Origin: Pacificibacter marinus
Lineage (GTDB): Bacteria > Pseudomonadota > Alphaproteobacteria > Rhodobacterales > Rhodobacteraceae
Assembly: GCF_018860505.1 (NCBI RefSeq)
Contig: NZ_JAHKPU010000018.1
Span: forward strand, 62,001-126,000
Length of the DNA stretch: 64,000 nt
Direction of reading: 5' to 3'
Part shown: positions 1 to 9,860 of the stretch, one piece after another
Numbering within the stretch: position 1 is the first letter of the stretch
Layout of the letters: each line of letters starts with the position of its first letter
Notes under the pieces: generated by a model
The model's input: only the letters and a program-made list of their open reading frames with translations
The model's database searches: none
Told to the model about the DNA's origin: nothing
Program-made: the position numbers and the translations under genes

Positions 1-1
1 C

Positions 2-148
2 TGCGAAAGCGGGCTCAGCACCGCTGACGATCTGGCCGCGATGGCCCCACATGGTGCGCGCACTTTCTTGATCGGCGAAAGCCTGATGCGCCAAGACGAT
101 GTCACGGCTGCCACCCGCGCTTTGCTGGCCAATCCCGTTCCCGCATAA
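2..148 (+). CDS. trpC: Indole-3-glycerol phosphate synthase, C-terminal end (partial)
   Basis: Only the last 48 codons are present; the gene begins left of the window. The reading frame carries the ESGL and FLIGESLMR segments found in the last beta-alpha units of the TrpC barrel, where the phosphate of the substrate is bound. TrpC closes the indole ring in tryptophan biosynthesis in the cytoplasm. The stop codon lies 21 bases before moaC, so the two are probably cotranscribed. The trpC-moaC-moeA-lexA order, as I remember it, is common in Rhodobacterales and supports the assignment. Confidence 0.85.
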   Translation, partial: CESGLSTADDLAAMAPHGARTFLIGESLMRQDDVTAATRALLANPVPA

Positions 149-169
149 CCTTCAGATAAGGATCACACC

Positions 170-658
170 ATGGCAGACCTGACCCATTTCGACGACGCTG
201 GCCACGCGCATATGGTGGATGTCTCGGACAAAGCCGTGACAGATCGCTTGGCCACAGCCGAGGCCGCAATCAAAATGCGCCCCGAAACGCTGGCGCATAT
301 CACCCAAGGCACCGCGAAAAAAGGTGACGTTTTGGGTGTTGCGCGACTTGCAGGCATCATGGGGGCCAAGAAAACCTCTGATTTGATCCCTTTATGTCAT
401 CCTCTACCGATCACCAAAGTCACGTTGGATCTTACCCCCGACGAGACCCTGCCCGGTGTGCGCGTCACTGCCACGGTGAAAACATCCGGTCAAACCGGCG
501 TGGAAATGGAAGCGCTCACTGCTGCCTCCACCGCCGCTTTGACCGTCTACGATATGCTGAAAGCCGCTGAAAAAGGCATGGAAATCGTGTCTATTCGCCT
601 GTTGCGTAAAGAAGGCGGCAAATCAGGCGTCTACACCTTGGACGAGAGCCCATCATGA
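170..658 (+). CDS. moaC: Cyclic pyranopterin monophosphate synthase MoaC
   Basis: MoaC acts with MoaA in the first step of molybdenum cofactor synthesis, turning the MoaA product into cyclic pyranopterin monophosphate. The 162-residue length is normal. The LCHPLP segment (residues 75-80), the [11 protein letters not shown] stretch (110-120) and the YDML segment with Asp128 and the following Lys131 are the family signatures and active-site residues. An AAGG ribosome binding site sits about 9 bases before the ATG. The stop overlaps the moeA start as ATGA, which suggests translational coupling. SoxC, encoded later in this window, is a likely user of the cofactor. Confidence 0.97.
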   Translation: MADLTHFDDAGHAHMVDVSDKAVTDRLATAEAAIKMRPETLAHITQGTAKKGDVLGVARLAGIMGAKKTSDLIPLCHPLPITKVTLDLTPDETLPGVRVTATVKTSGQTGVEMEALTAASTAALTVYDMLKAAEKGMEIVSIRLLRKEGGKSGVYTLDESPS

Positions 659-1824
659 TTTCTGTTGCGGAGGCCCTTGATCACGTCTTTTCACTTTGCT
701 GTCCTTTAGACACTGAAACCATCCCATTGCGCCAAGGCCTTGGCCGTGTTCTGGCAACAGACGCCGTGGCCACCCGCAATCAACCGCCGTTTTCGGCCTC
801 GATCATGGATGGATACGCCGTACGCGACGACGAAAGCCACATTGGTGCGCAGTTCACCGTGATTGGCGAATCCGCCGCAGGCCATGCCTATGCAGGTCAG
901 ATTGAAGCCGGTCAGGCGCTGCGTATTTTCACCGGCGCGCCTGTGCCGACCGGTGCCAGCCGCGTGATCATCCAAGAAAACGTCACACGGACGGGCGATG
1001 TGATCACGCAAACAGATGTGTCCAGCACCACCAATATCCGCGACATCGGCGCTGACTTCAAAGTGGGCGATACCGTCAAAGCCCCGCGCAGACTCACGTC
1101 ACGCGATTTGGCCCTGCTCGCCTCGATGAACATTGCCGAAATCACCGTCACCCGTAAACCCATTGTGGCGCTGATTGCCACAGGTGACGAATTGGTCATG
1201 CCGGGTGAGACACCGAAAGATGCGCAGATCATCACGTCCAACACTTTCGGCTTGGCGGCTATGGTAGAGACCGCTGGCGGCATCGCGCGGATGCTGCCTA
1301 TTGCACGCGACAATGAGGCTTCCTTGCGCCATGTGCTCAGCCTTGCCCAAGGCGCCGACCTGATCGTCACGATCGGCGGGGCTTCTGTGGGCGACCATGA
1401 CATCGTTGGCAAAGTTGCGATGGATATGGGATTAGAGCGCGCCTTTTACAAAGTCGCCATGCGCCCGGGCAAACCGCTTATGGCGGGAAAAATCGATGGG
1501 TCTATGATGCTGGGCCTTCCGGGCAACCCTGTGTCCTCTTTGGTCACAGCTCAGCTGTTCATGCTGCCCGCCTTGTATAAAATGCTTGGCCTTGGTGAAG
1601 CTCCGCTTGCAACTTTGCGGCACCCTTTGGCCGAAGATCTGCCCGCCAACGGCCCCCGCGCCCATTACATGCGTGCCATCACATCTGATCGTGGCGTAAT
1701 CCCTATGCACAGCCAAGACAGCGCACTTTTGCGTATTCTGTCTGACTCTGACGCCTTGATCGTGCGTGCGCCTTTCGCACCAGCCATGCGAGCTGGCGAT
1801 CTTGTGGACGTCATTTTTCTATAA
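655..1824 (+). CDS. moeA: Molybdopterin molybdotransferase MoeA
   Basis: MoeA inserts molybdate into adenylated molybdopterin, the last general step of molybdenum cofactor synthesis. The 389-residue protein has the expected parts in order: the N-terminal MoeA domain with [10 protein letters not shown] (about residues 49-58), the MogA-like domain with TGDEL and GGASVGDHD, the LGLPGNPVS segment, and a short C-terminal beta domain ending near the stop. Its ATG overlaps the moaC stop by four bases. No terminator follows; the next 388 bases hold a CtrA-type box and the lexA promoter. Confidence 0.96.
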   Translation: MISVAEALDHVFSLCCPLDTETIPLRQGLGRVLATDAVATRNQPPFSASIMDGYAVRDDESHIGAQFTVIGESAAGHAYAGQIEAGQALRIFTGAPVPTGASRVIIQENVTRTGDVITQTDVSSTTNIRDIGADFKVGDTVKAPRRLTSRDLALLASMNIAEITVTRKPIVALIATGDELVMPGETPKDAQIITSNTFGLAAMVETAGGIARMLPIARDNEASLRHVLSLAQGADLIVTIGGASVGDHDIVGKVAMDMGLERAFYKVAMRPGKPLMAGKIDGSMMLGLPGNPVSSLVTAQLFMLPALYKMLGLGEAPLATLRHPLAEDLPANGPRAHYMRAITSDRGVIPMHSQDSALLRILSDSDALIVRAPFAPAMRAGDLVDVIFL

Positions 1825-1846
1825 AATACGCTTCATTCGATTAACC

Positions 1847-1861
1847 TTAACGTTGATTTAA
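1847..1861. promoter_or_regulatory. CtrA-type box TTAA-N7-TTAA upstream of lexA
   Basis: TTAA at 1847-1850 and 1858-1861 are separated by exactly seven bases (CGTTGAT), matching the CtrA consensus known from Caulobacter and Rhodobacterales. A further TTAA half-site lies at 1841-1844. The box is about 88 bases upstream of the predicted lexA -35 element and downstream of the moeA stop, so lexA is the likely target. Binding is inferred from pattern only. Confidence 0.55.
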
Positions 1862-1948
1862 CCAAAAAACACTCTTCTGCACTCACGACACCAATCGCTG
1901 GGCCGTCTCGCCCCGCATTCCGTGATCCACCCGAGCAGGAGAGTATCG

Positions 1949-1988
1949 TTGACACATTTAGGGAACGACGGTAGAACATTATCAGAAC
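1949..1988 (+). promoter_or_regulatory. lexA promoter with three in-phase GAAC SOS half-sites
   Basis: A consensus -35 TTGACA lies at 1949-1954 and, 17 bases on, a -10-like TAGAAC at 1972-1977. GAAC occurs at 1963, 1974 and 1985, each pair separated by exactly seven bases. GAAC-N7-GAAC (GTTC-N7-GTTC on the other strand) is the LexA operator of alphaproteobacteria, so two overlapping operators cover the spacer, -10 and start region. This implies LexA autorepression. Transcription from here would give a leader of more than 200 bases before the lexA ATG. Confidence 0.75.
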
Positions 1989-2212
1989 ACGATGCCCAAC
2001 CTATCTGGAGACGGATCGACACAGGCGGGCCTGTTGGCTTTAAAACCGATGCACTCAATGCGCCACGCATTTTGTCGAAAAAGCCATCATCCCCCGTCCC
2101 TCTGCCGATCCTTTACGTCTCATCCCTGCCCTCTTCTGTGTCATCACAGGCTGCGGCAGACCCAGAACCGGAAGGGGTCGACAGGATAGACAGCCACGGC
2201 GGGAGCACAGAT

Positions 2213-2923
2213 ATGCTGACAAAAAAGCAACTGCAATTGTTAGAGTTCATCAATGATCGCATGCACAAAGACGGCGTACCACCGTCCTTTGATGAAATGA
2301 AAGAAGCGCTGGATCTGCGCTCAAAATCTGGCATCCATCGCCTGATCACCGCTTTAGAGGAACGCGGATTTATCCGTCGTCTCGCGCATCGCGCCCGTGC
2401 CATTGAAATAGTGAAACTGCCCGAAAGCCTTGGTGGTCAACCCACCGCACCAACTGCGGCAGGGTTTAAGCCCCGCGTGATCGAAGGCGACCGCCCCAAC
2501 AGTCCGCCCCCTGCGCAAGCTATGGAAGTGGCCGTTTCTGCCTTTAACCTACCTATCATGGGTAAAATCGCTGCGGGTGTGCCGATTGAAGCTGTCGAAG
2601 ACGGTGCCTTGAATGTCGCTGTTCCGGGATCAATGTTGTCGGGACGTGGCAATCACTACGCGCTTGAGGTCAAAGGCGAATCCATGATCGACGCGGGCAT
2701 CAATGATGGCGATATTGTCGTGATCCGTGAAACATCCGATGCCTCGAACGGTGATATCGTTGTGGCAATGGTCGAAGGTTATGAGACCACATTGAAACGC
2801 TACATGCGCAAAGGCGACATGATCGCTTTGGAAGCAGCCAACCCTGCGTTTGAAACGCGCATGTTCACTTCGGATAAAATCGAAGTCCAAGGCAAACTCG
2901 TCGGATTGATCCGCAGCTACTGA
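2213..2923 (+). CDS. lexA: SOS response repressor LexA
   Basis: LexA represses DNA repair genes and cleaves itself when RecA is activated by DNA damage. The 236-residue protein has an N-terminal winged helix ([10 protein letters not shown] onward, with SKSGIHRLI as recognition region), a proline-rich linker (about 68-102), the Ala121-Gly122 self-cleavage bond in IAAGVP, the nucleophile Ser157 in GESM, and the catalytic Lys195 in TTLKRY. An open frame continues upstream to 1922, but the promoter and operators lie inside that stretch and a GGGAG ribosome binding site precedes the ATG at 2213, so I place the start there. It is autoregulated by the operators at 1963-1988 and possibly by CtrA. Confidence 0.96.
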   Translation: MLTKKQLQLLEFINDRMHKDGVPPSFDEMKEALDLRSKSGIHRLITALEERGFIRRLAHRARAIEIVKLPESLGGQPTAPTAAGFKPRVIEGDRPNSPPPAQAMEVAVSAFNLPIMGKIAAGVPIEAVEDGALNVAVPGSMLSGRGNHYALEVKGESMIDAGINDGDIVVIRETSDASNGDIVVAMVEGYETTLKRYMRKGDMIALEAANPAFETRMFTSDKIEVQGKLVGLIRSY

Positions 2924-2946
2924 TACGCCATCAATTTCCAATTTCT

Positions 2947-2981
2947 AAGCCATCTTAACCCAGTGTTGAGATGGCTTTTTT
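2947..2981 (+). terminator. Rho-independent terminator after lexA
   Basis: AGCCATCT-type arms with one mismatch flank a short loop and are followed by TTTTTT. It lies 24 bases after the lexA stop and separates lexA from the convergent comEC gene. Confidence 0.8.
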
Positions 2982-3018
2982 GTGAAACCCGTAATGGCAA
3001 TGACAAAACACCATCACA

Positions 3019-5178
3019 TTAATGTTCAAGTTTGCGCCAGATCACATTTTCTCCCTCCCGCAGGAACGTCAGACCGTCAACGGGGCGTTTTCGCATCGCT
3101 TCAATCTCGCGCGCTGCCGCCCATTGGTTACGGCCAAATTCCCGCGCGCTCCACAGTCGAACGCCAGCTTCGCCCAACGCCGTGGTGACCGTTATGCCCT
3201 CATTTATTGCCACAAAGGACAGCGATCCGCTTGCATTTATATAAGACAAATCGAACATAAAACAGTCTTTCAACCATTCATTTTCCCATATTTGATTCAA
3301 TATTACGATATCATGCGTGACACAGGCCTCGGCTGCGCGGTCTTGCCATCCACGCCCCGTCACATGAACAATACGGATCCCAGACAAATCCAGCGGCGGC
3401 ATAGGCCGCGCCGCGGCAGCTTGTTGATCGGGGTGATCCCCATCGTTTTCAAGCCATGATAATGCAGCAAAACGACCGCCGGAGGATTTGTTCAATGCAC
3501 GTCCCTCTGCCGTCATGCGCCCCACAAGCCCACCGTCAGAAGACACTAAAACATTAGGTCGCTCGGCACTGGTCCAAAGAACGAACCCCAATACCACAGG
3601 CAACAAGCCCAGCAATTGCAGACGCCCGCGCCACAGCACCACAAACAGACCGCCCAAAGCAATCAATGGTAAGGTCTGCGGCGGCGGTGATATGATCCAT
3701 GTCACCGCTCCCTCAATCTGCGCAACGCGACCCGCCACATACAGCAGCCACCGAATCGCAGGCTCCATAATCATCAGCGGAATCCACTGCAATCCGAGGG
3801 GCGTCAAAACGGCGGCCAAAACAGCCGAAGGCATCACAACCGCGCCCATGACCGGCACAGAAATAACATTCGCAATCAGGCCAAAATCGGCGATGCGATT
3901 GAAATGCGCTGCTGCCACGGGTGCTGTTGCCACCCCAGCCACAGCGGAAGATAAGACAACCGTCAACGCGCCACTCAGCCAACGTGGCCAATGCGCCATC
4001 AGATTGAGGCGCCGCACGATAGAGAACACCGCCACAAGCGCTGTGGTCGCGGCAAAGGACATCTGAAATCCGGGTTCAGGCAAAACCTCTGGTCGGATTA
4101 GCAAAATCAGCAAAGCGGCCATCGCAACAGCCCGCAAAGAGATCGCTTGGCGGTCAAACAACACCGCGACGAACATCATCGACACCATGATATAAGCCCG
4201 CTCCGTGGCAACGTTCCACCCAGACAAGGCCAAATACAGCCCTCCAGCGATCAAGGCGCAGACCGCCGCGATTTTCTTGTTCGGAAAATAGAAAAACGCA
4301 AACGGGATCAAAGCCAAAAAGCCGCGCACAGCTGCGAACACGGCCCCTGTGAGCAACCCCATATGCAGACCAGAAATGGCCAAAAGATGCGACAGATTGC
4401 TGGCGCGCAGATTTTCCGCAGTTTGCGCCGTAATGCCAGACCTATCGCCGGTCAAAATAGCAGCAGCAAAAGCACCTGCTTGGCCCGCAATGCGATCTTG
4501 CAAGGCCAAAGACAATTTTTGACGCAATCTGTGGATGACCAAAGACATCCCCTTATCTGTCGGCCCAGCACGCAAAACTGGGACGCGCGTGTAGCCCACA
4601 GCCCCCAGCCGGTCGAACCATGCCATGCGCTGAAAGTTAAAACCCGTGGGATCTGCGGCACTAGGAGGCGGCGACAAATGCCCTGTCAGAGCGACCCGCA
4701 ACCCCGGTTCTGGCGTGATGTACTCTTGCGCCCCGTGCAAGGACACCCGCACACGGTCAGGCGTGCGACTGGGATCGGTGTTTTTCAAGATCACTTGGTC
4801 CAAGGTCAGGCGCACAGCTTCTGACGCTGATCGGTCAATTTTGACCACGCGCCCCTCAACAGGACCATAATAGCGATATGTTAACACAGGGGCCGCCACG
4901 TCATGCGCGCGAAATCCTGCGAATAGAAATCCAACGGAAATCATCAAGAAAAATGTAAAGGGCGGCGCGTAATATGCTGGAATAATTATTAAAATCAATC
5001 CGCTGAGCAGAGCCGCTACGCTCAAAACCACATAGCTCATCTGACTTGGTTCATAAGGCGCGGCAAAATAAAGCGCGACGCCCAGCCCCAACACCACAGG
5101 CAGCCATAAAAACAACCGTCCACGTTGCCCGTCAAAGACATCAAGGATCCACTCCAGAGGCCGCAAAAACAATGTCAC
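3019..5178 (-). CDS. comEC: ComEC/Rec2-family inner membrane DNA channel protein
   Basis: ComEC proteins carry single-stranded DNA across the inner membrane in natural transformation; in Rhodobacterales they also serve recipients of gene transfer agent DNA. The 719-residue product has an N-terminal membrane pair with a DUF4131-like soluble part, then the competence domain with its signature LSHLLAISGLHMGLL at about residues 257-271 and many membrane helices. The C-terminal part (about 545-719) shows no HxHxDH metallo-beta-lactamase motif, so it appears to lack the hydrolase metal site present in longer homologues. The start is GTG, with AAGGAT seven bases before it. Confidence 0.88.
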   Translation of the reverse strand: MTLFLRPLEWILDVFDGQRGRLFLWLPVVLGLGVALYFAAPYEPSQMSYVVLSVAALLSGLILIIIPAYYAPPFTFFLMISVGFLFAGFRAHDVAAPVLTYRYYGPVEGRVVKIDRSASEAVRLTLDQVILKNTDPSRTPDRVRVSLHGAQEYITPEPGLRVALTGHLSPPPSAADPTGFNFQRMAWFDRLGAVGYTRVPVLRAGPTDKGMSLVIHRLRQKLSLALQDRIAGQAGAFAAAILTGDRSGITAQTAENLRASNLSHLLAISGLHMGLLTGAVFAAVRGFLALIPFAFFYFPNKKIAAVCALIAGGLYLALSGWNVATERAYIMVSMMFVAVLFDRQAISLRAVAMAALLILLIRPEVLPEPGFQMSFAATTALVAVFSIVRRLNLMAHWPRWLSGALTVVLSSAVAGVATAPVAAAHFNRIADFGLIANVISVPVMGAVVMPSAVLAAVLTPLGLQWIPLMIMEPAIRWLLYVAGRVAQIEGAVTWIISPPPQTLPLIALGGLFVVLWRGRLQLLGLLPVVLGFVLWTSAERPNVLVSSDGGLVGRMTAEGRALNKSSGGRFAALSWLENDGDHPDQQAAAARPMPPLDLSGIRIVHVTGRGWQDRAAEACVTHDIVILNQIWENEWLKDCFMFDLSYINASGSLSFVAINEGITVTTALGEAGVRLWSAREFGRNQWAAAREIEAMRKRPVDGLTFLREGENVIWRKLEH

Positions 5179-5318
5179 CTAAGGATCCTTATCCTCATGT
5201 CGATCCATGCCTATATGGGCGACATGCACTCTGTCGTTCCGTCACGCTAAGGGACAGCAAAACTCATTTCCACTTGACGCAGAAATGGTCTAGACCTGCA
5301 CGCAAGCACCACAGTCTG

Positions 5319-5350
5319 AACGCTACCGCCTCTCTTCTTAACGCTACCGC
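5319..5350 (+). repeat. Two direct copies of AACGCTACCGC, 21 bases apart
   Basis: The 11-base unit occurs at 5319-5329 and 5340-5350, just upstream of gltX. The 21-base period places both copies on the same helix face, as for tandem activator or repressor sites. No regulator can be named from the sequence. Confidence 0.5.
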
Positions 5351-5380
5351 TTCTATGGTTACCAAAGGGTTAATTTCCGC

Positions 5381-6814
5381 ATGTCAAACGCCTCTTCCGC
5401 TTCCAACGTTGCAGCCAAACCAGTTGTCACCCGCATCGCGCCTTCGCCAACCGGTGATATGCACATCGGCACCGCGCGCACGGCGCTCTTTAGCTGGCTC
5501 TATGCGCGCGCCCGTGGCGGCAAATTCTTGCTGCGGATCGAAGACACAGATCGCGCGCGCTCAACGCCTGAGGCAACCCAAGGCATCTTGGACGGCATGG
5601 CGTGGCTGGGCTTGGATTACGACGGCGAGGCTGTAAGCCAGTTCGAACAAGCCGCACGTCATGCGCAAGTGGCCAATCAAATGTTAGAGGCTGGAACAGC
5701 CTATAAATGTTTTGCGACCCAAGACGAAATCGAGGCCTTTCGCGAAGAGGCCCGCGCCAATAAGACCAGCACCCTCTTTCAATCGCCTTGGCGTGATGCA
5801 GACCCAAGCACCTATCCTGATGCGCCTTTCGTGATCCGCATGAAAGCGCCAAGGACGGGCGTCACTGTGATCAAAGACCAAGTGCAAGGGGATGTGACGA
5901 TCAAAAACGACCAGATCGATGACATGATTGTGCTGCGATCAGATGGCTCGCCAACCTATATGTTGGCGGTTGTGGTGGATGACCATGATATGGGCGTGAC
6001 CCATGTTATTCGTGGCGATGACCACCTTGCAAACTCTGCGCGCCAGATGATGGTCTATGACGCGATGGGATGGGACCTTCCAGTCTATGCGCATATTCCG
6101 CTGATCTTTGGCGCAGATGGCAAGAAGATGTCGAAACGCCATGGGGCGACCGGCGTAAAAGAATATCAAGCGCTGGGGTATCCCGCCCAAGGCATGCGCA
6201 ATTACCTTGCGCGGCTGGGGTGGTCCCATGGCGATGATGAATTTTTCTCTGACGCCCAAGCGATGGACTGGTTCGATTTGGATGGAATCAACAAATCGCC
6301 TGCGCGCTTTGACACCAAAAAGCTTGATAACATCTGCGGACAGCATTTGGCGGTGATGGAAGATGCTCAAATCGTGAGCGAAATCGAAGGTTACCTTGCT
6401 GCATCTGCACAACCTGAACTGACAGATGCACAAAAATCACGTCTTTTGTCCGCAATGTATTGCCTCAAAGGCGCCGCTAAAAATTATCCTCAACTCATTG
6501 ATAAAGCACGCTTCGCCTTGAACACGCGCCCTGTCGATGTAGATGAGAAAGCGCAAAAGCACCTTGGGGCAGTATCCAACGGTATACTGAACGAATTGAC
6601 GCCGCATCTGCAAAGTGCTAGCTGGAACCGCGACGCATTGGAAGCGGCTGTCGGCCGCGTCATGGAAACGCAAGAGATCGGCTTTGGTAAAGTTGCAGGC
6701 CCGCTTAGAGCGGCGCTTGCTGGACGCGCCCAAACCCCGAGCGTTCTCGATATGATGTTTGTACTTGGACGCGACGAAACACTGGCTCGACTGTCAGATG
6801 CTGTACAAGAGTAA
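5381..6814 (+). CDS. gltX: Glutamate--tRNA ligase
   Basis: This class I aminoacyl-tRNA synthetase charges tRNA-Glu in the cytoplasm. The 477-residue length is normal. The HIGH-type motif is HIG at residues 28-30 in [10 protein letters not shown], and the KMSKR loop is present at about 249-253, so both ATP-binding signatures are intact. The C-terminal third is the anticodon-binding helical domain. The ATG lacks a strong ribosome binding site; only AAAGGG some 13 bases upstream fits. Alphaproteobacteria often carry two gltX copies, and from the window alone I cannot say whether this is the only one. Confidence 0.95.
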   Translation: MSNASSASNVAAKPVVTRIAPSPTGDMHIGTARTALFSWLYARARGGKFLLRIEDTDRARSTPEATQGILDGMAWLGLDYDGEAVSQFEQAARHAQVANQMLEAGTAYKCFATQDEIEAFREEARANKTSTLFQSPWRDADPSTYPDAPFVIRMKAPRTGVTVIKDQVQGDVTIKNDQIDDMIVLRSDGSPTYMLAVVVDDHDMGVTHVIRGDDHLANSARQMMVYDAMGWDLPVYAHIPLIFGADGKKMSKRHGATGVKEYQALGYPAQGMRNYLARLGWSHGDDEFFSDAQAMDWFDLDGINKSPARFDTKKLDNICGQHLAVMEDAQIVSEIEGYLAASAQPELTDAQKSRLLSAMYCLKGAAKNYPQLIDKARFALNTRPVDVDEKAQKHLGAVSNGILNELTPHLQSASWNRDALEAAVGRVMETQEIGFGKVAGPLRAALAGRAQTPSVLDMMFVLGRDETLARLSDAVQE

Positions 6815-7066
6815 CACTTAAGGCCCTAAGCCGTGCATGAACGGCATATTTCGGGTCTACGGCCAGCGTATTTTAGGCCGATTGATAAATTTTCCGCGAC
6901 TTTCACAGTCCGGTAACATGGCACGCCGTAAATAGCGGCAAAGCCCATTCCAAAAGAGCGGCACCGGCCCTCTTTAGCCACAGAAGGCGCGCGGATATTC
7001 CTTTGCGCGCCCTCCCCGACCTCCAGCGGTGCCAGGCTTGGCCCGTTGCCAACCGAAGGAACGACC

Positions 7067-8365
7067 ATGGCAGACACACAAAAAACAGCGACTTTGACGC
7101 TCGACGGCAAGTCTTACGAGCTTCCGGTTCACACACCGACAGAAGGCCCTGACGTTGTCGACATCCGCAAGCTCTACAGCCAAGCTGGCGTGTTCACTTA
7201 CGATCCAGGCTTTACGTCCACTGCTGCTTGTGACAGTGCGATCACTTACATTGACGGCGATGCTGGCGTGTTGTTGCACCGCGGCTACCCAATTGGTGAA
7301 TTGGCTGCGAACTCTCATTACCTTGAAGTTTGCTACCTTTTGCTGAACGGCGAATTGCCAAATGCAACTCAGCTTGAAGACTTTGAAGGTCGTGTGACCA
7401 ATCACACGATGTTGCACGAACAAATGCACAACTTTTTCCGTGGCTTCCGTCGCGATGCGCACCCGATGGCCTCTATGGTTGGTGTTGTGGGCGCGATGTC
7501 TGCATTCTACCACGATTCCACTGACATTTCAGACCCGTGGCAGCGCGAAGTTGCAACAATTCGCCTGATCGCGAAAATGCCGACAATCGCAGCGATGGCG
7601 TATAAATACTCCGTCGGTCAGCCATTTGTGTACCCACGCAACGATCTGGACTACGCGTCCAACTTCTTGCGCATGTGTTTTGCGGTTCCTGCTGAAGACT
7701 ACGAAGTGAACCCGATCCTTGCGCGCGCAATGGACCGTATTTTCACGCTGCACGCAGATCACGAACAAAACGCGTCCACATCGACTGTGCGCCTTGCGTC
7801 TTCGTCTGGTGCCAACCCGTTCGCCTGTATCGCGGCGGGTATCGCCTGTCTTTGGGGTCCAGCACATGGTGGCGCCAACCAAGCGTGTTTGGAAATGTTG
7901 CAAGAAATCGGCACTGTTGACCGCATTCCTGAATTCATCGCCCGCGCCAAAGACAAGAACGATCCGTTCCGCCTCATGGGCTTTGGTCACCGCGTTTACA
8001 AAAACTTCGACCCACGCGCGACTGTGATGAAACAATCTGCTGACGAAGTTCTTGAGTTGCTCGGCGTTGAAAACAACCCGATCCTTCAGGTTGCGAAAGA
8101 ACTCGAAGCGGCGGCTTTGGCTGATCCGTATTTCGCAGAGAAGAAACTCTTCCCGAATGTGGATTTCTATTCAGGCATCATTCTTGAAGCCATGGGCTTC
8201 CCAACATCTATGTTCACACCGATCTTTGCCCTGTCACGGACAGTGGGTTGGATTTCACAGTGGAAAGAGATGATCGAAGATCCAGCGCTGAAAATTGGCC
8301 GTCCACGTCAGCTTTACACAGGTGCGACGCAACGCCCCTACACAAACGTAGAAGACCGCGCTTAA
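7067..8365 (+). CDS. gltA: Citrate synthase
   Basis: Citrate synthase condenses oxaloacetate with acetyl-CoA to start the TCA cycle. The 432-residue protein is of the gram-negative, hexameric type, with a small N-terminal beta domain before the helical body. The catalytic segments are visible: GPAHGGAN with the active-site His, FGHRVYK, and VDFYSG with the catalytic Asp. I chose the ATG at 7067 because AAGGA lies 6 bases upstream; an in-frame ATG at 7046 has no such site. A strong terminator follows the gene. Confidence 0.97.
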   Translation: MADTQKTATLTLDGKSYELPVHTPTEGPDVVDIRKLYSQAGVFTYDPGFTSTAACDSAITYIDGDAGVLLHRGYPIGELAANSHYLEVCYLLLNGELPNATQLEDFEGRVTNHTMLHEQMHNFFRGFRRDAHPMASMVGVVGAMSAFYHDSTDISDPWQREVATIRLIAKMPTIAAMAYKYSVGQPFVYPRNDLDYASNFLRMCFAVPAEDYEVNPILARAMDRIFTLHADHEQNASTSTVRLASSSGANPFACIAAGIACLWGPAHGGANQACLEMLQEIGTVDRIPEFIARAKDKNDPFRLMGFGHRVYKNFDPRATVMKQSADEVLELLGVENNPILQVAKELEAAALADPYFAEKKLFPNVDFYSGIILEAMGFPTSMFTPIFALSRTVGWISQWKEMIEDPALKIGRPRQLYTGATQRPYTNVEDRA

Positions 8366-8410
8366 GCTAAGTCTTAGCCACAACGCGATAAAAAAGTGCG
8401 ATAAAAATTC

Positions 8411-8439
8411 AAAGACCGCCCCGAAAGGGCGGTCTTTTT
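8411..8439. terminator. Bidirectional terminator between gltA and the enoyl-CoA hydratase gene
   Basis: A perfect stem (AAGACCGCCC / GGGCGGTCTT) around CGAA is followed by TTTTT on the plus strand and preceded by an A-rich stretch, so it can end transcripts from both convergent genes. Confidence 0.88.
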
Positions 8440-8493
8440 CGTGTCATGTCTGTGCAGGTAGGGCCGATAGGTCTTCTAAAGCTATGCCCGAGG

Positions 8494-9270
8494 CTATCGT
8501 CCTTCGAATTTGGCAGGGCGCTTTTCAAGAAATGCCACAACGCCTTCGCGGAAATCGCGCGCCATACCGCAGCGCCCTTGCAGCTTGGCCTCAAGCGTCA
8601 GCTGCTCGGTGAATGAATTGCTCGCAGAGGCGTGCAGTGCCTCTTTGATGCCGCTGTAAGCCACAGTCGGGCCCGCAGCCAAATGCTGCGCGCGCGCCTG
8701 CCAATGAGCTGCAAACAGGTCGTCTTCGACGCTTTCATAAATCATGCCCCAAAGTGCTGCTTTATCTGCTGAGATAGGGTCACCAAACAAAGACGCCCCC
8801 ATCGCACGCGCCATACCAATTTGACGTGGCAGAGCATAAGTCCCCCCTGCATCAGGCATCAAGCCGATGCGGGTAAAGGCTTGAATGAAGATAGCACTCT
8901 CGGTGGCGATCACCACATCAGCGGCCAGTGCCAATGAGGCCCCTGCCCCTGCGGCCACGCCGTTGACTGCGGCGATCGTCGGGATAGTGCTGTTGTGAAT
9001 GGCGTGCAACATCGGTTCATATTCATCGCGCAGAGTGCGCTCCAAATCGGCGTTGCCTGCGTTGATGCCATCGCCTAAATCTTGACCTGAACAAAACGCA
9101 TCTTGCGCCCCTGTGATCACCAAGACCCGCGCTTGCTTGCCAGCGGCACGCACCGCGTGGGTGATCTCGGCACGCATCTGCGTGTTTAAAGCATTTTTGA
9201 CTGCAGGACGGTTGAGCGTCAGAACGGCGATATCGTCACGAAGGGTGTAACGGATGGTGTCATAGTGCAT
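8494..9270 (-). CDS. Enoyl-CoA hydratase/isomerase family protein, PaaG-like
   Basis: A crotonase-fold protein of 258 residues acting on acyl-CoA thioesters. The oxyanion-hole segment FCSGQDLG and the second loop GVAAGAGASLALAADVV are clear. The DAGGTYALPR segment, with Asp rather than Glu at the catalytic loop, resembles the isomerases of phenylacetate degradation (PaaG), but no other paa genes are nearby, so the substrate is uncertain. Two close ATGs exist; the second (9270) has AAGAGAG at a good distance. It follows ccmH after about 140 bases and may be cotranscribed with the ccm block. Confidence 0.85.
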   Translation of the reverse strand: MHYDTIRYTLRDDIAVLTLNRPAVKNALNTQMRAEITHAVRAAGKQARVLVITGAQDAFCSGQDLGDGINAGNADLERTLRDEYEPMLHAIHNSTIPTIAAVNGVAAGAGASLALAADVVIATESAIFIQAFTRIGLMPDAGGTYALPRQIGMARAMGASLFGDPISADKAALWGMIYESVEDDLFAAHWQARAQHLAAGPTVAYSGIKEALHASASNSFTEQLTLEAKLQGRCGMARDFREGVVAFLEKRPAKFEGR

Positions 9271-9410
9271 GTGCATCTCTCTTTGCAGGGGCTTGCGCCT
9301 AACTTAGGCATAGCGCCCCCGAAAGAAAGAGAAACGCTCCGTAAAATCCAAACTTCTTGTCGTTTTTGCTCGTTTGCACCCGCAGTGATACGGTTTACAC
9401 CAACTGCGCC

Positions 9411-9860
9411 TTAGTCTTTCAACATCTCCGCAATGCGCGCAGCCTCTTCTTGTGACAGCTCATCGATGACTGTTTCCGCTTGGCGGCGGCGCACAAAAGC
9501 AAAGCCGATACCAAGTGCTAGAAACAACATGACAGGCCCCGCGACCCACAGTAGTTTGTTGGCCCCTGACAAAGTGGGGTTGAGCAAAACATATTCGCCG
9601 TAACGTTCAACAATGTAGTTGATCACTTGGACATTACTGTCACCTTCGACCAATCGCTCACGCACCAAAAGCCGTAAATCCTTTGCCAGATCCGCATGGG
9701 ATTCATCGATATTTTCATTACGGCACACCAAACAGCGCAGCTCTTTGGAAATCTCGCGTGCGCGGCTTTCCATCACGGGATCGTCCAAAACTTCGCTGGG
9801 TTCTACCGCGTAAAGCGGCAACGCAAATAGCAGGCTCAGGATCAGAAAAAACGATCTCAT
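9411..9860 (-). CDS. ccmH: Cytochrome c maturation protein CcmH
   Basis: CcmH handles the thiols of apocytochrome c CXXCH motifs before haem attachment in the periplasm. The 149-residue product has an N-terminal signal or anchor, the redox motif LRCLVC with Cys43 and Cys46, a three-helix domain, and a C-terminal membrane helix followed by a charged tail. The start overlaps the ccmF stop by four bases, indicating coupling. Its clients here would include the Sox cytochromes and the cytochrome at 49.2 kb. Confidence 0.95.
   Translation of the reverse strand: MRSFFLILSLLFALPLYAVEPSEVLDDPVMESRAREISKELRCLVCRNENIDESHADLAKDLRLLVRERLVEGDSNVQVINYIVERYGEYVLLNPTLSGANKLLWVAGPVMLFLALGIGFAFVRRRQAETVIDELSQEEAARIAEMLKD

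Noticed and set aside
1922-2212. N-terminal extension of LexA of 97 residues
   Set aside because: The lexA promoter and operators lie inside it, it resembles no LexA, and a ribosome binding site precedes the ATG at 2213.
3022-4824. Several plus-strand open frames across comEC
   Set aside because: They are composition shadows of comEC on the opposite strand, without ribosome binding sites or recognisable motifs.
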